Origin: Bacteroidales bacterium UBA1217
Lineage (GTDB): Bacteria; Bacteroidota; Bacteroidia; Bacteroidales; P3
Reading direction: 5' to 3'
Length of the DNA: 46,453 bases
Assembly (NCBI GenBank): GCA_002309335.1
Contig: DBXH01000024.1
Location: 3,531-49,983, forward strand
Made by a program: the position numbers and the translations under genes. The stretch's first letter is position 1, and every line of letters starts with the position of its first letter. Under the pieces are notes generated by a model. That model was given only the letters and a program-made list of their open reading frames with translations, was not told where the DNA came from and searched no databases. Below are positions 8,466-15,307 of the stretch, one piece after another.

Positions 8466-11400
8466 CTAATCTATAAATCTACTAACAAAATCGTTTTCCA
8501 ACCAGTATTCGATCAATTGATTTTTTGTAAGGTTCTTTTCATAAAGCACTTTTGCCACTTTGTGCATACAGTGATATGCTACTGGCAAAGACAACTCCAA
8601 TTTCTGATAATCAACCTCAATATATTTTTCAAGCATAAGTTTCAACCTATACCCCACACTTTCATCATTTAAGATTTCCTCATGCATATCTACTAAAAAC
8701 TCAACAAATGCAAGCGCTGTGGTTAAAGAATGCTCGCATTGCAATAGAGCCCTGTCTAATACGGCATCAACATATACCTTGTACTTCTCTAATCCATACA
8801 AATCAATACTTCTAGCAAGCACGTGTAATTCATCGCCAATTTCCGCATCCTTGTCAAAAACTTTTTCAAGTACATTTGAACTGCTATAAAATTTCATCAT
8901 TACATCATTAACATTACTCAGTACTACTTCATATTCTAACAAACCAGCCACAGCAATACAATTATATTCTATAAATTCTTTCATGTCGCTGAGAATCCCA
9001 AGGTGTTCTCTCACAAAGAAACCGTCATCATTAAAACTCCACCCCTCAAGAAGATGAAGATTTTTCTGAAGATTATCCATTATTATCTTCATCTCCTCGG
9101 GGCTCCATTTGACATCTTGAGAGATTTTGTTTAATGCCAAGTAATTAGGTGCTGATGCACTTTTATCAGCAATGCCACAATTCCAGATATCTTTACTTAG
9201 TATGCTACGTTTAATGATGCCGGATACCTCTTCATCTCTGTAAGAGATAAATGTCAGGGAATGAAGAACCTCAAAAGAAGCCTTTTCAACATCTTTAGGA
9301 TAATCTTTTATACGTTTTACAACCTGCTGTTTAGTGCCCTCATCCAGTAAACTGAGGTGGTCTAATTGGGCTAGCAACAAAAAAGTCTTACTAATGGGTT
9401 GCCGGTCAACAATTCCCGCCACTAATTCTTTTTGTTTCTGTGACAATTCAACATCCTTTGATATTAGCAAGCTATAAATTATATCAGAGTAGAAATAAGT
9501 GTTGTCCTCAAAATGTTCCAAAAGGAGCTCTAGAAAACATGACTTTCTTTTTGCATTCTTCAAGTAAACGGCAGCATCTTTAATAAATTGATATAATGCC
9601 TCCTGTCTTGATAATACCGATGCATTCGGGACTACCTCTTTATTAAAAATAGTAACCATTAGATCATACCATACACTGTCAGCCACGGAACACATCAACT
9701 CTTTTGCCACCCACAGGCAAGACGTCCAGTTTATGCCATCAACATCATCTACAATTACCCGCAAAAGTCTTCTCAATAGATCTGGTGTTATTGATGAAAA
9801 TGGTTCCGCGTAAGCATAATCTTGGCCAATCCTCTTCAAGGTTTTTGGGTCCGTAATCTGTAAACTATAATATAATGCGGGGTACGGCATGAAACCAAAT
9901 ACACGCCTAAATATTTCATACCAATCCTGATGGCTGATTAAACTACTAATTTTATATTGTATTGAAAATCCCGTGGTAAAAAGAAGTTTCATTAACCGAA
10001 ATGCCTCTTCCACATCAGTTTCGCACCTAGTCATTACAAAACTCCAGCTGCTACTTCCATAGGGTTTTATATCAACTCGTTGACTATTTCTAATGGTTTT
10101 TAAAACAGCATCTATACACTCTACGATTCCATTAATCCCTGCAGTTCTGTATTCGTTATAGGAATATTTAGTCGGATATTGTACCGACACTAAGTTCCCT
10201 AAAACAGCAGCATAATAACGCCTTTCTGTATCCTGTGATGTATTCAGATATTCATCTATTAAAACACGGCATTGGTCTACATCTGTATGCGCCAAGAAGG
10301 CTGCCTTATTCAGAATCCATTGGCCTTCGGCATTCCAATTATCGACAATATCTTTTATACCCTCAGTTTCCAGCCTATAACAAAGACTAGCAGCCTTTAA
10401 ATTTGTATTCCAATCCGTGTTGTCGGCCAATAAATCAATTTGTTCTTTGTTGCACAAAATGGCGGTCATTTGTTGCAACTCCAGCCATTCCTTTACATCA
10501 CTAATTAAAGTCGTTTTTTTTTCGTCTCGAAAATGAACATTCAATATTCCACAATCCTTACAAGCTATTGCAAAAAGCTCGGCATCCTGTTTGGCCCAAT
10601 CTTTCTTGCTATATAAACCGTCAATAGCCACACGTTGCCTATTCGCAGTAGGCGGCATAACAATGTTTTTTCTAAGCCTCCGCACTTCACTTACATCACC
10701 TACAGTGACATTGTTTATATCAATTGATGACCACACCCGCTGATATTGTGAAAGTGTATTTGTAACAATATTACCTATAGGATTTTTGACCACTGCCGTT
10801 CCATCGTTTAAGTATCTAAACATTAAGGTAAATGCAGTTTTAGCATCTGATGCTGCAGTATTCGCCCCCATTAACTTCAGTACTGCCGGATCTAAAATAT
10901 TAATAACCCCAATATGGTGATTCCGATAAAATAATTGTCTAGATTTTTCAATTTGTTGTTTCCCTAGTGTTATAAGAAAAACTTTTATTGAGTTTTCTTT
11001 AGAATTAGTAATATCTCTATCCAAAACATCTTTCATCCACTCCAACCATGCAAGAAAGTTTGGGTCATTGCCAGAAAAGCCGATTAAACAGAAAACACCC
11101 GTCAGCAAGCCTGTTTTCATCTGATATGAGAACGCTTGGTGCTTTTCTGCATAGGTTGAATAGTCCTCCTCCGAAATAATATATCGTCGACTTCTGTCGT
11201 TGTCAAACACATAATCATTGTTTAATGAGTCACCCACAAGACTACCATGTATTTTTACAATACCACGATGCTCGCTTAACTTGACCAAATTATAATCCTC
11301 GGAGACTTTTATGTAGTCCATCCCATAATGATCGTTCGTCAATTCAAGTAGGTTGTCATAATTGGTCGTATAAACGTGTTTCCAGTTACAAAGCAACATT

Positions 11401-11831
11401 TCCTTATGGACAAAAAGATTGCTGTCATTAAACGGTACCGTCGGCATATTCGTAACTTTAAATATGCCACCTGTTTCCTCCACGTAAGGTAAATGCTCTT
11501 CTATGTAAACATCAATTGCTTCACGATATCCCTTGTCTGCTATATAATTCGATACAAGTTTCAGATAACCTACTTCTCGTATTATGTCAGCTATTTCTTT
11601 ATCTAGAAATGCTTCCTCTGTTAGGATGGCGCCAGGTCCAGACTGGTGTTGTTTGTAACGTTCTTTAATCTGTTTGTCATATAGTTCAATAATTAGTTCT
11701 CGCAAAAGTTCATCCCAATTCGGATAGGATTCGATGGCATTTTTCGAGAATCCAGCTCCAACAAGCACTGAAACCGTATGTTTGTCATACTGTTCTTTAA
11801 GCCACTTTAGAAGTTCTACAGAAGATTGCAT
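8466..11831 (-). CDS. Large SIR2-domain protein, predicted NAD+-consuming defence effector
   Basis: The 1121-residue protein begins with a SIR2-like NAD+-binding domain of about 300 residues. Visible motifs are V-G-A-G-F-S (24-29), T-T-N-Y-D (155-159), K-I-H-G-S (193-197) and G-F-S-G-N-D-P-N-F (251-259). N157 and H195 occupy the usual catalytic Asn and His positions. The other 800 or so residues are mostly helical, with no motif I recognise. Defence SIR2 proteins of this build (for example the DSR type) deplete NAD+ on phage sensing and stop growth. That role here is inferred from architecture and context. No signal peptide or membrane helix is visible, so it is cytoplasmic. It lies between a YhcG-type nuclease gene and an ATPase-helicase gene, all co-oriented. 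Its base composition is distinctly AT-rich, suggesting horizontal acquisition. Confidence 0.83.
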   Translation of the reverse strand: MQSSVELLKWLKEQYDKHTVSVLVGAGFSKNAIESYPNWDELLRELIIELYDKQIKERYKQHQSGPGAILTEEAFLDKEIADIIREVGYLKLVSNYIADKGYREAIDVYIEEHLPYVEETGGIFKVTNMPTVPFNDSNLFVHKEMLLCNWKHVYTTNYDNLLELTNDHYGMDYIKVSEDYNLVKLSEHRGIVKIHGSLVGDSLNNDYVFDNDRSRRYIISEEDYSTYAEKHQAFSYQMKTGLLTGVFCLIGFSGNDPNFLAWLEWMKDVLDRDITNSKENSIKVFLITLGKQQIEKSRQLFYRNHHIGVINILDPAVLKLMGANTAASDAKTAFTLMFRYLNDGTAVVKNPIGNIVTNTLSQYQRVWSSIDINNVTVGDVSEVRRLRKNIVMPPTANRQRVAIDGLYSKKDWAKQDAELFAIACKDCGILNVHFRDEKKTTLISDVKEWLELQQMTAILCNKEQIDLLADNTDWNTNLKAASLCYRLETEGIKDIVDNWNAEGQWILNKAAFLAHTDVDQCRVLIDEYLNTSQDTERRYYAAVLGNLVSVQYPTKYSYNEYRTAGINGIVECIDAVLKTIRNSQRVDIKPYGSSSWSFVMTRCETDVEEAFRLMKLLFTTGFSIQYKISSLISHQDWYEIFRRVFGFMPYPALYYSLQITDPKTLKRIGQDYAYAEPFSSITPDLLRRLLRVIVDDVDGINWTSCLWVAKELMCSVADSVWYDLMVTIFNKEVVPNASVLSRQEALYQFIKDAAVYLKNAKRKSCFLELLLEHFEDNTYFYSDIIYSLLISKDVELSQKQKELVAGIVDRQPISKTFLLLAQLDHLSLLDEGTKQQVVKRIKDYPKDVEKASFEVLHSLTFISYRDEEVSGIIKRSILSKDIWNCGIADKSASAPNYLALNKISQDVKWSPEEMKIIMDNLQKNLHLLEGWSFNDDGFFVREHLGILSDMKEFIEYNCIAVAGLLEYEVVLSNVNDVMMKFYSSSNVLEKVFDKDAEIGDELHVLARSIDLYGLEKYKVYVDAVLDRALLQCEHSLTTALAFVEFLVDMHEEILNDESVGYRLKLMLEKYIEVDYQKLELSLPVAYHCMHKVAKVLYEKNLTKNQLIEYWLENDFVSRFID

Positions 11832-11870
11832 TTTTTTATAATTACAATGTGTTCACTCGTTTTCTCGTTG

Positions 11871-11878
11871 CAAAGATA
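11871..11878 (-). promoter_or_regulatory. -7 promoter box for the SIR2 gene
   Basis: The minus-strand sequence TATCTTTG is a full match to TAnnTTTG, 39 bases upstream of ATG 11831. It lies in the short gap after the YhcG gene, so the SIR2 gene has its own promoter. Confidence 0.65.
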
Positions 11879-11915
11879 CGAATTTTTTCTTATTTGGCAA
11901 AATAATCTTTAACAG

Positions 11916-13082
11916 TTAGTCCTCCGGGTGGTTCTCCCAGCGCTGGCGGGCGGCCTCCAAGCCTTTGTGCAGCTGGCGTTGCAGCAGTTCTTTGGAGGGT
12001 AGTTCGGTCATATACTGCGCCACCTTGATGCCCGACTTGTCGAGTTGCAGCAACTCTATCTGCTCGTCGCCACCTTCGGTGCAAAGCAACAGTCCGAGGG
12101 GCTGCTCCTCGCCTGGCTCCATCTCGTGGGCTTCGAGCCAACGCAGATACAACTCCATCTGGCCTTTGTATTGCGCCTTGAATTTACCAAGTTTCAAGTC
12201 GATGGCTATCAAGCGGTGTAGCCTGCGATGGTAGAAAAGCAGGTCGAGATAAAAGTCCTCGCCGTCGATAATCATACGCTTCTGCCGTTCGACGAAGGTG
12301 AATCCATTGCCCAACTCCAATATAAACTGCTCCAGATGCGCCACCAGGCTGTCCTCGAGGCTTTTCTCGCTGTACATCCCTTTCAGCCCTGTGAACTCCA
12401 GGAAATAAGGGCTCTTGAAGACCAAGTCAGGTGTGAGGACATTGTTGTCCCGCAGTTCCGTCAGTTCCTGCTTGATCAATTCGTCGGGCTTCGTCGCGAT
12501 GGCGGTGCGCTCATAGAGCATTCCATCAATTTCCTTGCGCAGCTGACGAATAGACCATCTTTCGGAAGCAGCCAACGTTAGGTAAAATTCCCGCTGAAGG
12601 TCGTTCTTTAAAGGTAATATCTCTGTTATATGTGACCACGTCAATTGTGCCGACACCGTCGACACAATGTCAAACTCTGGAAACTCTTGTGCGAATTGCA
12701 TCATCCGCCAGATACTACGGGGTTCAAATCCCTTTTTGCCGAATTCTGACTGCAATTGTGTCGACACTGCCGACACAATTTGTTTTCCGTATTCAGCGCG
12801 CTCGTTACCAAGCACTTCGCGATTAATGCGCTCGCCGATATGCCAATACATCAAGGTGAGTTCGGCATTAACATTGACGGCAACGCGGTTGCGCGTTTGG
12901 TTGATAATCTGCCGCAGGTCGTCGAACAACGGCATAATATTACTGTTCTGTATGGTTATGCTGTCTGACATCAGGTAATTGTTAGCTATTTCTCGTTTGC
13001 ATAAATTGATAGGTGTGGTTGTGGTTTCCTCCGTAAGCCTCCAGATATCCGGCAATAATATGTCTCTGTTTTCACGTGTCAT
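11916..13082 (-). CDS. YhcG/DUF1016-family PD-(D/E)XK nuclease domain protein
   Basis: The 388-residue protein has the two-part layout of the YhcG (DUF1016) family. A helical N-terminal domain carries Y-W-H-I-G-E-R-I (79-86) and W-S-H-I-T-E-I-L-P-L-K (149-159). A C-terminal PD-(D/E)XK nuclease-like domain follows, with predicted metal ligands D280 (F-Y-L-D-L-L-F) and D295-x-K297 (A-I-D-L-K-L-G) and a Q-Y-K-G-Q-M-E-L-Y-L helix at 304-313. Relatives occur widely near restriction-modification genes and mobile DNA, but their substrate is not established. The chosen ATG lies 8 nt after a promoter box, so the mRNA is nearly leaderless. An internal Met38 is an alternative start. Its GC content resembles the core genes more than the adjacent SIR2 gene does, so it may have arrived separately. 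Confidence 0.88.
   Translation of the reverse strand: MTRENRDILLPDIWRLTEETTTTPINLCKREIANNYLMSDSITIQNSNIMPLFDDLRQIINQTRNRVAVNVNAELTLMYWHIGERINREVLGNERAEYGKQIVSAVSTQLQSEFGKKGFEPRSIWRMMQFAQEFPEFDIVSTVSAQLTWSHITEILPLKNDLQREFYLTLAASERWSIRQLRKEIDGMLYERTAIATKPDELIKQELTELRDNNVLTPDLVFKSPYFLEFTGLKGMYSEKSLEDSLVAHLEQFILELGNGFTFVERQKRMIIDGEDFYLDLLFYHRRLHRLIAIDLKLGKFKAQYKGQMELYLRWLEAHEMEPGEEQPLGLLLCTEGGDEQIELLQLDKSGIKVAQYMTELPSKELLQRQLHKGLEAARQRWENHPED
12643..12780. repeat. Pair of self-complementary repeats within the YhcG gene
   Basis: Two related palindromes lie about 110 bp apart inside the coding sequence. The first has arms ATTGTGCCGAC (12644-12654) and GTCGACACAAT (12658-12668). The second has perfect arms AATTGTGTCG (12754-12763) and CGACACAATT (12771-12780). 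They encode similar peptides, I-V-S-T-V-S-A-Q-L and I-V-S-A-V-S-T-Q-L. The DNA similarity may follow from the protein similarity, or the sites may have a role of their own. Confidence 0.6.
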
Positions 13083-13090
13083 TGCCGTTG

Positions 13091-13098
13091 CAAAAGTA
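13091..13098 (-). promoter_or_regulatory. -7 promoter box for the YhcG-family gene
   Basis: The minus-strand sequence TACTTTTG matches TAnnTTTG. Only 8 bases separate it from ATG 13082, predicting a leader of a few nucleotides at most. Confidence 0.65.
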
Positions 13099-13150
13099 CA
13101 AACTTTTCCCGATACGGCAAAATATTTTCCCCCATTCCAAAGAAAAGGTG

Positions 13151-13158
13151 TATCTTTG
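13151..13158 (+). promoter_or_regulatory. -7 promoter box for the rhodanese/phosphoethanolamine transferase operon
   Basis: TATCTTTG is a full match to TAnnTTTG, 22 bases before ATG 13181. It is divergent from the YhcG promoter about 55 bp away. No clear -33 TTTG is seen. Confidence 0.65.
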
Positions 13159-13180
13159 CAAACTCTAAATCACACTAATT

Positions 13181-13576
13181 ATGAAACATCTTCTCACAAT
13201 AACATTGTTTGCGGCGATGGCTGTCTGCTGCGGGAGCAGCAAAAGCACTGAACAAGCTTCACAGGGCTCAGTGACGACCATAAGTGTAGAGGAATTCGCC
13301 AAGATTATTGGCAAAAAGAATGTCCGGCTTATAGATGTGCGAACACCGAAGGAATATGCCGAAGGGCACCTTGCAAGTGCAGAAAACATAGACGTTAAGG
13401 CCGCTGATTTTACCGAGCGCATCAAGGATGTCAAAGGCAAAGTGGCCGTCTACTGCCGCAGCGGCAAAAGGAGCCTAATGGCCGCTAAACAGCTCTCGGC
13501 AAAAGGCTGCACGGTCTACAACCTCGACGGTGGCATAATGGCTTGGCAGAAAACCGGGAAACCTGTCGTGAAGTGA
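13181..13576 (+). CDS. Rhodanese-like lipoprotein
   Basis: The 131-residue protein starts with a lipoprotein signal peptide. A hydrophobic stretch runs to A-M-A-V-C-C (12-17), with C16 or C17 as the lipidated Cys followed by a Gly/Ser-rich tether. The rest is a single rhodanese domain: D52-V-R-T-P-K-E-Y (52-59), then an active-site loop C92-R-S-G-K-R-S (92-98), and a C-terminal L-D-G-G-I-M-A-W motif. The loop has the length of sulfurtransferases rather than Cdc25 phosphatases. Exported single-domain rhodaneses may handle persulfide sulfur or act in redox chemistry of the envelope; the real substrate is unknown. It is the first gene of a probable two-gene operon: the phosphoethanolamine transferase starts 40 bp downstream with no promoter box between. 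Confidence 0.87.
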   Translation: MKHLLTITLFAAMAVCCGSSKSTEQASQGSVTTISVEEFAKIIGKKNVRLIDVRTPKEYAEGHLASAENIDVKAADFTERIKDVKGKVAVYCRSGKRSLMAAKQLSAKGCTVYNLDGGIMAWQKTGKPVVK

Positions 13577-13616
13577 CGACCTCGGAACCACACCTTCAAG
13601 CCCCCAGGTCAATACT

Positions 13617-15230
13617 ATGACACACAAAAACAACAGTTCTCTCAACATACTTTGGCTCATTGCCTTGGTGCTGTTTACACCCGTTACAGGACTTATACTC
13701 AACAGTAACGTCTTCTCTGCAAGGAGCATCCTACTCCTGCTTATGTGGAGCGAGGTTCTGCTGGTGCCATACGTCCTGACACGCAGGAAATGGCTCTACG
13801 TCACGGTTGCAAGCCTGTTGTTCGCCGACGGACTCATCAACCTCTTTCACTGGGTTGTGTTGAAATGCCCACTCAACGCCTCATCCATCTTTGTCTTCCT
13901 CAACACCAACTTTAATGAAGCATCGGAGTTTATGGCCATCAAGATGACTCCGCTCCTGCTGCTCTTCATTCCATACATCGCTCTGTTCGTCCTCACCTTA
14001 AAGCATATCCCACAACTCTCGTTCCGCTCCAAAGGCGAAATCATCCTTTGGTCGGCACTATGGTTCTTTGTCGCCGTTTTCTTCACCGAAAACATCCTCC
14101 ACCAGCGTTTCCTGCGTCTGGCAGTACCCGATGTGGAACGCGCATTCGTATCTTTCTTCGAGGAATCCAAAGAATACAAAAACCTGAAGACCCGCGCATT
14201 GTACAATCTCGATACAAGGTTGTCCTCCAACGACTCAACACTTGTCGTGGTCATCATTGGCGAGTCGTGCAACCGCAATCATTTGTCGCTCTACGGCTAC
14301 AACCGCAAAACCACGCCACGGCTGCAGGCAAGGAACGACATCCTCGTTTTCGACAACGTCGTCAGCGCCAACTCCAACACTCTGCGCTCAGTGATGAACT
14401 TCCTGACGGAGAGCAATATCGACCATCCCCTACCCCTCGACACCTGTATACATATCTTCGACATACTCCACTCGTCGCCCTACAAGAGCTACTGGCTATC
14501 GAACCAATCGCCCATCGGCCTGTGGGACAACGGTGTGACCAGCCTAGCACAGAACGCCGACGTCAAGAGGTTTGTCAACATAACAGCCAATTCATCGAAG
14601 GAAAGCACAATGACCGTCTCGCTCGACCAACGCCTCTTCGACCCATTACAATCCGCCCTAACCGACACCGCCAAACACAAGGTCGTCTTCCTGCACTTGA
14701 TGGGCAACCACACGCAATACAGCAAGCGTTATCCCGACAACTTCGAACTATATGAGGACAAGGGCGACAAACATACTCGAGTCATCAACACCTACGACAA
14801 TGCTATCCTTTATAACGACTTCATTGTCGACAGCATCCTCACGATGCTCAACAGCTACAGCCATTCGCACAGCGGAGTGCGCATTTCGGCACTATATTTC
14901 TCCGACCACGGCGAAAACGTATATGATGAAGGCGACTACTCTGGCCACGACTATTCCGACCGCATTCCTAACGCCAACGTGGAGATACCATTCATCCTTT
15001 GGTTCTCACCCTCTCAGAAAGAATTCCTAAGCATTAATAATCCGCTCATTGAGCAACGTTTGCACACACCCTATATGATAGACGACCTCTTCCATACCCT
15101 TCTCGACCTCAGTTGTATTGCCACCCACAGCTTCAACCCCACTCGCAGTTTCTTCAACCCTGAATACGATTCGACCCGTGAGCGCCGCCTCGAAGACGGC
15201 ACCATTTACACAATTCAGCCAAAACAATAA
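13617..15230 (+). CDS. EptA/CptA-like phosphoethanolamine transferase (sulfatase fold)
   Basis: The 537-residue inner-membrane protein has five hydrophobic segments in its first 160 residues, then a periplasmic alkaline-phosphatase/sulfatase-fold domain. Motifs are V-V-V-I-I-G-E-S-C-N-R-N-H-L-S-L-Y-G-Y (210-228), F-L-H-L-M-G-N-H (about 359-366), S-D-H-G-E-N (about 428-433) and G-H-D-Y-S-D-R-I-P-N. Members transfer phosphoethanolamine from phosphatidylethanolamine to lipid A or core sugars, changing surface charge and often polymyxin resistance. The nucleophile after G-E-S is Thr in the EptA/CptA proteins I know; here it is Cys218. It is not in a C-x-P-x-R context, so formylglycine conversion as in sulfatases is not predicted. 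The gene follows the rhodanese lipoprotein gene closely and ends just before a bidirectional terminator. Confidence 0.85.
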   Translation: MTHKNNSSLNILWLIALVLFTPVTGLILNSNVFSARSILLLLMWSEVLLVPYVLTRRKWLYVTVASLLFADGLINLFHWVVLKCPLNASSIFVFLNTNFNEASEFMAIKMTPLLLLFIPYIALFVLTLKHIPQLSFRSKGEIILWSALWFFVAVFFTENILHQRFLRLAVPDVERAFVSFFEESKEYKNLKTRALYNLDTRLSSNDSTLVVVIIGESCNRNHLSLYGYNRKTTPRLQARNDILVFDNVVSANSNTLRSVMNFLTESNIDHPLPLDTCIHIFDILHSSPYKSYWLSNQSPIGLWDNGVTSLAQNADVKRFVNITANSSKESTMTVSLDQRLFDPLQSALTDTAKHKVVFLHLMGNHTQYSKRYPDNFELYEDKGDKHTRVINTYDNAILYNDFIVDSILTMLNSYSHSHSGVRISALYFSDHGENVYDEGDYSGHDYSDRIPNANVEIPFILWFSPSQKEFLSINNPLIEQRLHTPYMIDDLFHTLLDLSCIATHSFNPTRSFFNPEYDSTRERRLEDGTIYTIQPKQ

Positions 15231-15256
15231 TCAGGACAACATATTCATATCGACAA

Positions 15257-15282
15257 AAAAAGGTCGCGTTTGCGACCTTTTT
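15257..15282. terminator. Bidirectional intrinsic terminator
   Basis: A perfect 11-bp stem (15257-15267 with 15272-15282, loop GTTT) has a GGTCGC core flanked by five A on the left and five T on the right. It therefore works as a hairpin plus U-run in both directions. It lies between the convergent phosphoethanolamine transferase and giant T9SS genes and can serve both. Confidence 0.9.
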
Positions 15283-15307
15283 CATTTAAAGTTTTCAATT
15301 TCGTCGT

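Noticed and set aside
12721..12731. GGTTCAAATCC, resembling a tRNA T-arm
   Set aside because: It lies within the YhcG coding frame, and no acceptor, D or anticodon arms can be drawn around it.
13068..13083. TGTTTTCACGTG near the YhcG start, possible parS half-site
   Set aside because: The right arm reads TCATT instead of AAACA, so only half of the palindrome is present.
14245..14290. Sulfatase-type formylglycine site in the phosphoethanolamine transferase
   Set aside because: The Cys is followed by N-R-N-H, not x-P-x-R or x-A-x-R, so the formylglycine motif is absent.
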